From contig NZ_JAPDPC010000001.1 of the NCBI RefSeq assembly GCF_026283945.1, positions 1,116,001 to 1,180,000 of the forward strand: a stretch of DNA of 64,000 nucleotides. The letters run 5' to 3'. This document shows positions 55,084-64,000 of the stretch, piece by piece. Source of the stretch: Dyella humicola (GTDB taxonomy: Bacteria; Pseudomonadota; Gammaproteobacteria; Xanthomonadales; Rhodanobacteraceae). The stretch's first letter is position 1, and each line of letters begins with the position of its first letter. A program made the position numbers and the translations under genes. The notes under the pieces were generated by a model. The model had not been told where the DNA came from and searched no databases. It worked only from the letters and a program-made list of their open reading frames with translations.

Positions 55084-56298
55084 ATGCGTAATACGATACG
55101 TGCATGGTTTACCCCCGCGCCGGATTCGCCGGTGGCCTACGCCATGCGCCAGGGCAAGTCGCCTTGGACCAACGCGGTGCACTTGCTGTGGTCCCTGTGG
55201 ATATTCGTCACCCCGCTGTTCGACGGGTTCAGTACGCGCTGGGTCGTGCTGACCTTGGTCAGCTATCCGGTCTTCCTGCTGCTGTACGTCAAATGCTGTG
55301 TATCTTCGAGGCGGGTGAGCTATCGCTACGCCTTGATGCTGGTGGCGTTGGCCTTTGGATTGATGCCCTGGTACCCCAGTGCGCTGAGCTATTTCGTGTA
55401 CGGCTGCGTGATGCTGCAAGGTTGCCGACTCAGCCTGCGCACCTACATGGTGGTCCTGCTCGCGCTCAACATCGCCTGCCTGTTGGAGGCGTGGTTGCTT
55501 CACTACCCGTGGCAAGCGGTGGTATGGATTCCGCTGACCACGTTCACGATTGGCCTGGTGATCAACGCCGAGCGCATCAGCAGTGGAAAAGACGCCGAGC
55601 TGCGCCTGTCGCATGACGAGGTCCGTCGTCTTGCCGCCACGGCCGAGCGCGAGCGCATCGGTCGCGACCTGCACGATCTGCTTGGACATACGCTGTCACT
55701 CATCACCTTGAAGCTGGAGTTGTCGCGCAAATTGTTCGACCGCGACAGCGAAGCCGCGCGGCGAGAAATGGAGGAGGCGGAAAAGGTTGCTCGGCACGCG
55801 CTGGCGGAAGTGCGCGCGGCGGTCAGCGGCATACGCGCCACCGATCTGGCCGCCGAGCTGGCGGCGGCGCGCCTGATGCTGGAGTCCTCCGCGGTCGCGC
55901 TGGACAGCGACGTGCTGCCGCCATCGTTGCCGGTCGATGTGGAGCGTGGCCTGGCACTGATACTGCGCGAGGCGGTCACCAATATTGCGCGGCATGCAAG
56001 GGCAACGCATGCACGCGTGTCGATCGTCGTGGTCGACCGCGTACTGCGTCTTTGCATCGAGGACAACGGTCGTGGCGGCGTCGGTAGCAACGGCAACGGC
56101 CTCAACGGCATGCGCGAACGTGTCTGCGCGTTGGGTGGTTCGCTGGAGGTTGACTCGCCGCCGGGCCACGGTACCCGTCTGCATATCCATGTGCCGCTGC
56201 GCATCCGCACGAATCCATGGGAGCGGGAGAGCGATGGCACCGACGACAACGCGGCGGCAGCCTCGACGTTGCCGCCGTTGGAACGGCGTGCGGTATGA
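55084..56298 (+). CDS. Sensor histidine kinase, DesK-like
   Basis: 404-aa membrane kinase. About five membrane helices fill residues 30-165 with little periplasmic exposure, as in DesK. The HisKA_3 dimerisation domain has ERERIGRDLHDLLGHTLSLI with the phospho-accepting His197. The HATPase domain has EAVTNIARHARATHARV and DNGRGGVG...GLNGMRERV with GHGTRLHIHVP. ATG 55084 has GGAAG nine bases upstream; ATG 55045 would add 13 residues. The stop overlaps the small ORF that follows (ATGA). Confidence 0.9.
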   Translation: MRNTIRAWFTPAPDSPVAYAMRQGKSPWTNAVHLLWSLWIFVTPLFDGFSTRWVVLTLVSYPVFLLLYVKCCVSSRRVSYRYALMLVALAFGLMPWYPSALSYFVYGCVMLQGCRLSLRTYMVVLLALNIACLLEAWLLHYPWQAVVWIPLTTFTIGLVINAERISSGKDAELRLSHDEVRRLAATAERERIGRDLHDLLGHTLSLITLKLELSRKLFDRDSEAARREMEEAEKVARHALAEVRAAVSGIRATDLAAELAAARLMLESSAVALDSDVLPPSLPVDVERGLALILREAVTNIARHARATHARVSIVVVDRVLRLCIEDNGRGGVGSNGNGLNGMRERVCALGGSLEVDSPPGHGTRLHIHVPLRIRTNPWERESDGTDDNAAAASTLPPLERRAV

Positions 56299-56495
56299 CG
56301 ATCTTGTCTGGACCGCGCTCGGTCTTTCTGCCGTGTCTATCGGCCGTCAGCGCGACGACGGCGAGCACGATATTTTCAAGCAACAGAGGCACTCCCCCTA
56401 TGCAAAAAGGCGATGACGACACTGGCGTCCTCTCCACCGATGGCAATGGCGCCCGCCTCGTCATGAGCACGACATGGCTGGGGAGCGCCGCATGA
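56295..56495 (+). CDS. Candidate 66-aa ORF between kinase and regulator
   Basis: The ORF fills the gap between the kinase and regulator genes. Its ATG overlaps the kinase stop (ATGA, 56295-56298) and its TGA overlaps the regulator start (ATGA, 56492-56495). The N-terminal 30 residues are moderately hydrophobic (MTILSGPRSVFLPCLSAVSA), followed by an acidic, Gly-rich part. No family is recognised and codon use is poorer than in the neighbours (ATA, AGA, CTA, TCA appear). An internal ATG (56400) could start a 31-aa form. It may simply be a coupling frame, or chance. Confidence 0.35.
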   Translation: MTILSGPRSVFLPCLSAVSATTASTIFSSNRGTPPMQKGDDDTGVLSTDGNGARLVMSTTWLGSAA

Positions 56496-57094
56496 TTCGC
56501 GTGTTGCTGGCCGAAGATCAGGCCATGGTGCGTGGCGCGCTGTCGGCCCTGCTCAATCTCGAAACGGATATCGACGTGCTGGGCTCGGCTGCCGATGGCG
56601 AGGCGGCGTGGCGTGAGCTGCAACGCCTGAAGCCCGACGTCCTGGTCACCGATATCGAGATGCCGGGCCTGACCGGACTGGAGCTGGCCCAGCGTATCCA
56701 GCGTCAGGAATTGCCGATCAAGGTGGTCATCGTGACCACTTTTGCGCGCCCTGGCTTTCTTCGTCGCGCGCTGGATGCCGGCGTGTCGGGCTATCTGCTG
56801 AAGGACGCACCTGCGGAGAACCTGGCAGAGGCGCTGCGCATGGTGCATCGGGGCGGTCGCGCCATCGACCCGCAACTGGCGCTGGAAGCCTGGTCGGAGG
56901 CCGACCCACTCAACGACCGCGAGCGGCAGGTGCTGCGTCTGGCCGGGGAAGGACAATCGGCCAACGATATCGCCAGTCAGCTCAATCTTTCACATGGGAC
57001 GGTACGCAACTACCTTTCCGAGGCCATCGGGAAGCTGGGCGCGACGAACCGGATCGAGGCTTACAGGCTGGCGCGTCAGAAGGGTTGGCTCTGA
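56492..57094 (+). CDS. Response regulator, NarL/DesR type
   Basis: 200-aa regulator. The receiver domain has acidic residues in LLAEDQ, the phospho-accepting Asp54 in DVLVTDIEMPG, and the Lys of LLKDAP. The C-terminal LuxR-type helix-turn-helix is LNDRERQVLRLAGEGQSANDIASQLNLSHGTVRNYLSEAIGKLGATNRIEA (in parts). ATG 56492 has GGGGAG eight bases upstream. As partner of the DesK-like kinase it probably controls the exporter operon itself. A palindromic repeat follows downstream. Confidence 0.93.
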   Translation: MIRVLLAEDQAMVRGALSALLNLETDIDVLGSAADGEAAWRELQRLKPDVLVTDIEMPGLTGLELAQRIQRQELPIKVVIVTTFARPGFLRRALDAGVSGYLLKDAPAENLAEALRMVHRGGRAIDPQLALEAWSEADPLNDRERQVLRLAGEGQSANDIASQLNLSHGTVRNYLSEAIGKLGATNRIEAYRLARQKGWL

Positions 57095-57145
57095 GGGTCT
57101 GTTCAAAGTCTCCGCTACGGACAGGTGTTTGTACTCATTAGCTAC

Positions 57146-57175
57146 TCGTCATCCCAGCATTCGCTGGAATGACGA
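57146..57175. repeat. Palindromic repeat of the cgtcattcc family, copy 1
   Basis: Inverted repeat tcgtcatcccagc (57146-57158) with gctggaatgacga (57163-57175), one mismatch, 4-nt loop. A related copy is at 59713-59764, on the other side of queA-tgt. Confidence 0.7.
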
Positions 57176-57306
57176 CTTAGGAAAGAGTGACGTTTCAGGC
57201 CTATCCAGCCCGCGTCACACGCCGCAAGCCAGCGGCCTGACATCGTGATGGGCTGTCGAAATGGGGTTTTGCGCGATAATGTCCCATTCGACGCTCAAGC
57301 CACGCC

Positions 57307-58338
57307 GTGAAGAAGACCGATTTCGATTTTGAACTCCCGCCCGAGCTGATCGCCCAGGCGCCGCTGGCCGAGCGCTCGGCCAGCCGTCTGCTGGTGCTCG
57401 ATGTGGATGCGCAGACGCGCCAGGACCGCCTGTTCCGCGAGCTACCTGAATTCCTGCGCGAAGGCGACCTGCTCGTGTTCAACGACACGCGCGTGTTACC
57501 GGCGCGACTGCATGGGCGCAAGGACACCGGCGGCGCGGTCGAGATCCTGATCGAACGGGTCACCGGCACGCACGAAGCCACCGTGCAGTTGGGTGTCAGC
57601 AAGAAACCGAAGGAAGGCGGGCGCATCGAACTGGCGGATGGCAGCCATGCCGTGGTGCTGGGGCGCGATGGGGCATTCTTCCGATTGCGCTTCGAATCGC
57701 CTGATCCGCTGGAGCGGTTGTTGCTCCGGCTCGGCGAAATGCCGCTGCCGCCGTATATCGAGCGTCACGCCGACGATAGCGATCTGGAGCGTTACCAGAC
57801 CGTGTTTGCGCGCGAGCCAGGTGCGGTCGCTGCGCCCACGGCAGGCCTGCATTTCGATGAGGGCATGCTGTCGCTGCTGCGCGAACGCGGCATCCAGTTT
57901 GGCTATGTGACCTTGCATGTAGGCGCCGGGACGTTCCAGCCGATACGTGCGGACGACATCAAAGATCATCAGATGCACCGCGAATGGCTGAATGTCGGCG
58001 CCAGCCTGGTGGAGCAGATTCGCCGCACGCGTGCCGCTGGCGGCCGCGTGATTGCCGTCGGAACCACCGTGGTTCGGGCGCTGGAGAGCGCGAGTCGCGA
58101 TGGCCAGTTGCAGCCTTTCGCGGGTGAAACGCAGATTTTTATTTTTCCCGGCTATCGTTTCACCAGCATCGATGGCTTGCTCACCAACTTCCATTTGCCA
58201 CAGTCGACCTTGCTGATGCTGGTTTCCGCGTTGGCCGGGCGGGAGTTCATGCTGGGCTCGTATCGGCATGCCGTGGAGCAGCGGTATCGGTTTTTCTCGT
58301 ATGGCGATGCGATGTTGATCTTGCCGCGGGGTGGCTAG
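57307..58338 (+). CDS. queA: S-adenosylmethionine:tRNA ribosyltransferase-isomerase
   Basis: 343-aa QueA, which transfers and isomerises the ribosyl moiety of SAM onto preQ1-tRNA to give epoxyqueuosine. MKKTDFDFELPPELIAQAPL, NDTRVLPARL, APTAGLHFDEGML, HVGAGTFQPIRADDI and LTNFHLPQSTLLMLVSALAG are canonical. The start is GTG 57307. It precedes tgt, the preceding step of the same pathway, but 250 bp with a long palindrome lie between them. Confidence 0.97.
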   Translation: MKKTDFDFELPPELIAQAPLAERSASRLLVLDVDAQTRQDRLFRELPEFLREGDLLVFNDTRVLPARLHGRKDTGGAVEILIERVTGTHEATVQLGVSKKPKEGGRIELADGSHAVVLGRDGAFFRLRFESPDPLERLLLRLGEMPLPPYIERHADDSDLERYQTVFAREPGAVAAPTAGLHFDEGMLSLLRERGIQFGYVTLHVGAGTFQPIRADDIKDHQMHREWLNVGASLVEQIRRTRAAGGRVIAVGTTVVRALESASRDGQLQPFAGETQIFIFPGYRFTSIDGLLTNFHLPQSTLLMLVSALAGREFMLGSYRHAVEQRYRFFSYGDAMLILPRGG

Positions 58339-58387
58339 GTAGCCAGCACGTACCCATTCTTCGTGGCATTTGCCGAACCAATGCCCG

Positions 58388-59710
<1,323 letters not shown>

Positions 59711-59712
59711 GT

Positions 59713-59764
59713 CGTCATTCCGGCTTGACCAGCCATTCGGCTGTTAAGAGCCGCCGGAATGACG
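59713..59764. repeat. Palindromic repeat of the cgtcattcc family, copy 2
   Basis: Perfect 12-bp inverted repeat (59713-59724 with 59753-59764) enclosing a smaller cagc/gctg hairpin. It starts three bases after the tgt stop, so it may also end or protect the tgt transcript. Confidence 0.75.
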
Positions 59765-59952
59765 GTAGGGGGAGGAACCTTCATGGCCTGCTCACGGTCG
59801 AGCACTTGGAAATCGTGCTCCCCGCCGCCAGAACCAGTGGCGGGAGGGCCTTGCGGCGCATGCAGGGTCCAGGGGCGCGTGGCATAATCCACGATCTTTT
59901 ATCAGGTGCTGACAGAAATCCCTGTTGGTACCGCTACTTGCGAGACGAGCTG

Positions 59953-60294
59953 ATGAATCTTCCGATGTCCTTCGTGATCGCTCAGGCTGCTCCGGCTGCC
60001 GGTGCCGGTCCGGCCGCGAATCCGCTGATGACGTTCCTGCCGCTGATTCTGTTGTTCGTGGTCTTCTATTTCCTGATGATCCGTCCGCAGATGAAGCGCC
60101 AGAAGGAACACCGCAACATGGTGTCGGCCCTGTCCAAGGGTGACGAAGTGGTCACCAATGGAGGCATTGCCGGCCGCGTGGAAGAGGTGGGTGAGAGCTT
60201 CATCACGGTCGAAATCGCACCGAATGTGAAGATCAAGCTGCAGAAGGGCGCTGTGCAGCAAGTGCTGCCCAAGGGCACGCTGAAGTTGTCCTGA
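59953..60294 (+). CDS. yajC: Preprotein translocase auxiliary subunit YajC
   Basis: 113-aa membrane protein of the SecDF-YajC complex. One helix (PLMTFLPLILLFVVFYFLMI) is followed by RPQMKRQKEHRNMVSALSKGDEVVTNGGIAGRV, the family core. ATG 59953 is used; ATG 59965 is possible. The order tgt-yajC-secD-secF is conserved in many proteobacteria. Confidence 0.95.
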   Translation: MNLPMSFVIAQAAPAAGAGPAANPLMTFLPLILLFVVFYFLMIRPQMKRQKEHRNMVSALSKGDEVVTNGGIAGRVEEVGESFITVEIAPNVKIKLQKGAVQQVLPKGTLKLS

Positions 60295-60384
60295 GGGACG
60301 GGCCGGGGCGAGGGGCGCCGGCCACAACATGACGCATAGCTACCGCCGTGGCCCTTCGCGCCGCGGCTTTGACGGATTCAAGGC

Positions 60385-62256
60385 ATGAGTGATTTTCCAC
60401 GCTGGAAATATGCGCTGGTCGCCATCGTATTGGTGCTCGGTATTGTTTATGCGCTGCCGAACGCCTTCCTGCCGGTGCCTGCCGTGCAGATCACGGCGAA
60501 CCGCAACGGCACGGTCGACCAGGCGCTCGAGCAGAAGGTCAGTGATGCCCTGAAGCAGCAGAACATCGCCACCACGAGTATCGAGGTCAAGGGCGACCAT
60601 CTGCTGGCGAGCTTCATCAACGGCGACGTGCAGCGGACCGCCGCGGACGTCATCAAGTCGGCCCTGGGCGACGACTTCACCGTCGCGTTCAACCTCAAGT
60701 CCACCGTACCGGGCTGGCTTACCGCGATCGGTGCCAAGCCGATGCCGCTGGGCCTGGACCTGCAGGGCGGCGTGCACTTCCTGATGCAGGTCGATCAGAA
60801 CGACGTGATCGACAAGCAGGAAACCCGCCACGCCGATGACATCCGCAGCCTGCTGCGCGAAAAGAACATCCGTTACGAATCGGTGACCCGCAATGCCGTG
60901 CGCGGCCAGGGCGTGTCCATCGTGCTGAAGTCCGCCGAGGACCGCACGGCCGCCACGAACGCCATCGCGGCCGAATACCCCGACCTGACCGTGCAGGACG
61001 GCCCGGTGACCGGCGACCGCTTCGTGCTCAACGCCGTGGTGCGTCCTGACAAGTTGCGCGAGCTGTCGCTCAATACCATCCGCCAGAACCTGGGTACGTT
61101 GCGCAACCGTATCAATGTGCTGGGCGTGTCCGAACCGATCATCCAGCAGCAGGGCGAGAGCCGCATCGTCGTTGAGCTGGCCGGCGTGCAGGACACGGCC
61201 GAGGCCAAGAAGCTGATCGGTGCTACCGCCACGCTGGAATATCGGGCTGGTTTTGGTACACCGCAACAGGCCATCGACGCCGTGCGTAGCGGCATCATTC
61301 CGCCGGACGCGCGTCTTTACAAGAATCACGAGGGCCAGCCTTACCTGCTGAGCAAGAACGTCATCGTCACCGGCGACCAGCTGGCGGACGCTTCGTCGAC
61401 GTTCGACCAGCAGAGCGGCAGCCCGGCGGTGTCGGTGACGCTGAACGCGGCGGGCGCCAAGAAGATGCTGGACTTCACCACCAGCAACGTCGGCAAGCCG
61501 ATGGGCGTGGTCTATGTGGAGCGTGTGGTCGACACCAAGATCGTGGACGGCAAGGAAGTTCGCACGCCGAAGATCACCGAAGAGGTGATCAACTACGCCA
61601 CCATCCAGGGCGTGTTCGGCAAGAACTTCCAGACCACCGGCCTGCGCAGCCCGAAGGAAGCATCCGAACTGGCCCTGCTGTTGAAGGGTGGCTCGCTGGC
61701 CGCGCCGGTCGACATCGTCGAAGAGCGCGTGATCGGCGCCAGCCTCGGCCAGGACAACATCCAGAAGGGCTTCAAGGCCGTGATGATCGGTCTGGCCCTG
61801 GTGCTGCTCGCTGCGGCGATTTACTACAAGCTGTTCGGCCTGGTGGCGGATATCGCGCTGTTCTTTAACCTGGTGATCCTGGTGGCGGTGATGTCGGCCA
61901 TCGGCGTCACGCTGACCATGCCGGGCGTCGCCGGTATTGTGCTCACCCTGGGTATGGCCATCGACGCGAACGTGCTGATCTGCGAGCGCATACGCGAGGA
62001 GTTACGCAACGGCTCCACGCCGCATGCGTCAATCCGCGCTGGCTATGAGAAGGCGTGGTCCACCATTCTCGACGCCAACGTCACCCATCTTATCGCCGCG
62101 CTTGCACTGACCACGATGGGTTCCGGCCCGATCAAGGGCTTCGGCGTGACCTTGCTGATCGGTATCCTGACCTCGATGTTCACCTCGGTCACCGTGACGC
62201 ACGCGATCACTGCGCTCATCCACGGCCACCGCAAGCTCAAGACGCTGTCGGTCTGA
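60385..62256 (+). CDS. secD: Protein translocase subunit SecD
   Basis: 623-aa SecD. One N-terminal helix, a large periplasmic domain (about residues 30-450, with LGLDLQGGVHFLMQVD) and five further helices (GFKAVMIGLALVLLAAAIYYKLFG onward; AGIVLTLGMAIDANVLICERIREELRNG). It uses the proton gradient to pull secreted proteins from SecYEG. It is followed by secF after 16 bp. Confidence 0.97.
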   Translation: MSDFPRWKYALVAIVLVLGIVYALPNAFLPVPAVQITANRNGTVDQALEQKVSDALKQQNIATTSIEVKGDHLLASFINGDVQRTAADVIKSALGDDFTVAFNLKSTVPGWLTAIGAKPMPLGLDLQGGVHFLMQVDQNDVIDKQETRHADDIRSLLREKNIRYESVTRNAVRGQGVSIVLKSAEDRTAATNAIAAEYPDLTVQDGPVTGDRFVLNAVVRPDKLRELSLNTIRQNLGTLRNRINVLGVSEPIIQQQGESRIVVELAGVQDTAEAKKLIGATATLEYRAGFGTPQQAIDAVRSGIIPPDARLYKNHEGQPYLLSKNVIVTGDQLADASSTFDQQSGSPAVSVTLNAAGAKKMLDFTTSNVGKPMGVVYVERVVDTKIVDGKEVRTPKITEEVINYATIQGVFGKNFQTTGLRSPKEASELALLLKGGSLAAPVDIVEERVIGASLGQDNIQKGFKAVMIGLALVLLAAAIYYKLFGLVADIALFFNLVILVAVMSAIGVTLTMPGVAGIVLTLGMAIDANVLICERIREELRNGSTPHASIRAGYEKAWSTILDANVTHLIAALALTTMGSGPIKGFGVTLLIGILTSMFTSVTVTHAITALIHGHRKLKTLSV

Positions 62257-62272
62257 AGAGGAACAGGCACAC

Positions 62273-63229
62273 ATGGAAATCTTCAACCACAACAGCAATA
62301 TCAACTTCCTCGGCATGCGGAAGTTCAGCATCGGCATCGCCATCCTGCTGATGATCGCCTCCATCGGACTCATCGTGGGGAAGGGGCTCAACTACGGCCT
62401 CGACTTCACCGGTGGTGTCGCGCTGGTAGTCGATTACCAGCAGCCGGTCACCACGGCCGAGGTGCAGGCGGCGCTCGACAAGGGCGGTATCGAGCATTCG
62501 CTGGTCGCCAGTCTTGGCGGTACGCGTGAAGTCTCGGTGCGCTTCCAGCCGACCGCCGCAATGATGGATGAAGCCGGCAAGGTCAACCTGGACAAGGTGG
62601 CCAGCGTGGCTACCGCTGCGCTTACGGCAGCTCGTCCGGATGCCACGGTGAAGAGCCGTGACTACGTAGGTTCGCAAGTAGGTGAGGAACTGCGTGGCGA
62701 CGGCATCATCGCCGCTCTCGTAGTCATGCTCGGTATCGGTGTTTACCTGGGCATTCGCTTCGAGTGGCGCTTCGCCGTGGCCGCCATCCTCACCGAGTTC
62801 CACGACGCCTTGATCACTGTAGGTATCTTCGCCCTGGTGCAGCGCGAATTCGACCTGACCGTGCTTGCCTCGGTGCTGGCGGTGATCGGTTACTCGATCA
62901 ACGACAAGGTGGTGGTGTTCGACCGCGTGCGCGAACTGTTCCGTTCCTCGCGCAAGGCCGAGCCGGAAGAGATCCTCAACCGCTCGATCAACAGCACGCT
63001 GTCGCGAACCATCATCACCTCACTGTTCACCGGTATCACCATGGCCGCGCTGTATTTCATCGGTGGTCCGGTGGTGCACAACTTCGCCATCACCATGCTG
63101 ATCGGCATCCTGGTCGGCACGCTGTCCTCGATCTTCGTCGCCAGCCCGATCCTGCTATGGCTCGGCGTCTCCAAACAGGACCTGATGCCCAGGACCAAGG
63201 AAAACCCGGAACTCGCGCGTCGCCCATAA
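62273..63229 (+). CDS. secF: Protein translocase subunit SecF
   Basis: 318-aa SecF. NFLGMRKFSIGIAILLMIASIGLIV, GLDFTGGVALVVDY, then five helices with IGYSINDKVVVFDRVRELFR and NRSINSTLSRTIITSLFT, the RND-like core. It pairs with SecD. The last gene of the tgt-yajC-secDF cluster; a strong symmetric terminator follows. Confidence 0.97.
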   Translation: MEIFNHNSNINFLGMRKFSIGIAILLMIASIGLIVGKGLNYGLDFTGGVALVVDYQQPVTTAEVQAALDKGGIEHSLVASLGGTREVSVRFQPTAAMMDEAGKVNLDKVASVATAALTAARPDATVKSRDYVGSQVGEELRGDGIIAALVVMLGIGVYLGIRFEWRFAVAAILTEFHDALITVGIFALVQREFDLTVLASVLAVIGYSINDKVVVFDRVRELFRSSRKAEPEEILNRSINSTLSRTIITSLFTGITMAALYFIGGPVVHNFAITMLIGILVGTLSSIFVASPILLWLGVSKQDLMPRTKENPELARRP

Positions 63230-63246
63230 GCGCCACGCGACTCTGT

Positions 63247-63282
63247 AAAAAAAACGGCCCGGGTTTCCCGGGCCGTTTTTTT
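63247..63282. terminator. Bidirectional terminator between secF and the radical-SAM-like gene
   Basis: Perfect 9-bp G/C stem (63255-63263 with 63267-63275), TTT loop, flanked by eight A before (63247-63254) and seven T after (63276-63282), so it can stop transcripts from both convergent genes. Confidence 0.95.
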
Positions 63283-63378
63283 GTCTCGCCAACCTGATTG
63301 TACTTACCTGTCTATTAGTCAAATCAGGTGTCGCCGGATCTCTCTACTTTTTGGATCACCGCATTCCTTGAGGGCAGG

Positions 63379-64000
63379 TCAAGGATGATCCGGCTTTAAT
63401 TCGCCTTTCGACGGTGCACGGAACGCGGCGCGTCGCTTCGTGAGGGCGTTGGCACTCATGCTTGGCAACTCCTCACTCGAAAGCGCCCATAGCGAAGTCG
63501 CGACGCCGCGCTGGAACAGCGAACTGACGGCTGAGCGGAAGTCGCCCCGGCCCAGGGCCTGGGCCGAGTCGGCCAGGGCCATGGCGCCGTGCATCAGCAC
63601 GCTCGCATGCCGGTAGCAGGACATCATGCAGGCGTTGCAGGGCTCGCGTTGATCGGGAAAGCGATCGAGGTCGAAGACTGAACCCATGGGCTCTGACCAG
63701 GCCTCGCAGCGCCAGATATCGAGGTTCCAGTCGAGATAGAAATACTTGCTGCCACCGACGCAGGGAATCAGTTGCTGTTCGCCGCGCACGAAGCGGGCGA
63801 CCTCGGCCAGCGCGGCTTTTGGATCCATTACGCGAAAGCGCTTTTTCATGCGCGCGATTTTGTTCAACGCGTCGAGAATTTCTTCAGCGCTCAGGTCGAC
63901 CAGCGTCGACGTTTCATCGTAGACGAGCGACGAGGAGCCGAACGCCTCGCGCCTTGGGTAAGAGAACGAGACGGAATCGAAGCCAAGCCGCGTGAGTGTC
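63379..64000 (-). CDS. C-terminal part of a radical-SAM-like protein (runs off the window)
   Basis: About 207 residues of a protein whose N-terminus lies beyond the window; the frame is open from base 64000 to the stop at 63379. The visible part has LTRLGFDSVSFSYPRREAFG, then PCVGGSKYFYLDWNLDIWRCEAW and PCNACMMSCYRHASVLMH. The Cys pattern (C...C...CxxC...C) fits a C-terminal auxiliary iron-sulfur region of SPASM-like radical SAM proteins. The N-terminal CxxxCxxC cannot be seen, so the class is inferred. A TTG at 63867 is internal, not a start. The product is unknown. Confidence 0.65.
   Translation of the reverse strand, partial: TLTRLGFDSVSFSYPRREAFGSSSLVYDETSTLVDLSAEEILDALNKIARMKKRFRVMDPKAALAEVARFVRGEQQLIPCVGGSKYFYLDWNLDIWRCEAWSEPMGSVFDLDRFPDQREPCNACMMSCYRHASVLMHGAMALADSAQALGRGDFRSAVSSLFQRGVATSLWALSSEELPSMSANALTKRRAAFRAPSKGELKPDHP

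Overview
The window is chromosomal DNA from a high-GC gammaproteobacterium of the order Xanthomonadales. Gene order and protein character point to the Rhodanobacteraceae (Dyella/Luteibacter/Rhodanobacter-like); this placement is an inference from family knowledge, not a database search. The clues are petABC followed by sspA-sspB, two large TonB-dependent receptors (one Oar-like), the order thrS-infC-rpmI-rplT-pheS-pheT-ihfA-merR, a DUF1631-nadC pair, and many short intergenic palindromes. I see no phage, insertion sequence, CRISPR array or plasmid function; nearly everything is core or near-core.

Layout. 1-2.5 kb: a lytic transglycosylase converging with a DegS/AlgW-type periplasmic protease. 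2.8-6.8 kb: cytochrome bc1 (petABC), then sspA and sspB. 6.8-10.9 kb (minus strand): DUF3301, nadC, DUF1631 and a Trm112-like protein. 10.9-15.1 kb: purE-purK, sodB, a monothiol glutaredoxin with an SDR, and marC. 15.2-16.9 kb: an OlsF-like double acyltransferase. 17.0-23.6 kb: a candidate small RNA and two TonB-dependent receptors. 23.7-33.2 kb: DUF2784, ppnN, tRNA-Asn, a DUF2092 protein with an Asn-rich repeat protein, a lone type IV pilin-like gene, uvrB, tRNA-Val, an OmpA-type lipoprotein, a HemJ-like protein and a nucleotide-sugar epimerase. 33.3-41.5 kb: the translation gene block thrS to ihfA-merR, ending at tRNA-Pro. 41.5-46.5 kb: serA, a divergent D-2-hydroxyglutarate dehydrogenase-like flavoenzyme, a beta-propeller protein and proline iminopeptidase. 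46.5-53.0 kb (minus strand): an MCP with an EAL-CBS-GGDEF protein, upp, psiF and a class III aminotransferase. 53.3-57.1 kb: an ABC-2 exporter with a DesK/DesR-type two-component system. 57.3-63.2 kb: queA, tgt, yajC, secD, secF. 63.4-64.0 kb: the 3' end of a radical-SAM-like gene that leaves the window.

The most interesting material is regulatory. Upstream of thrS there is a complete candidate amino-acid attenuator: a 20-codon leader peptide with adjacent Thr codons (and a Phe codon), an antiterminator arm right after its stop codon, and an intrinsic terminator that excludes the antiterminator. It is followed by a run of four small hairpins. The same block has an AUC start codon for infC and is split by two internal terminators and a TATAAT promoter. 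Other candidates are a structured small RNA ending in a strong terminator (about 17058-17170), a 66-codon ORF joined by ATGA overlaps to both a sensor kinase and its regulator, a perfect 27-bp inverted repeat before tgt, and a SerA/D-2-hydroxyglutarate dehydrogenase pair facing away from each other across a 122-bp promoter region.
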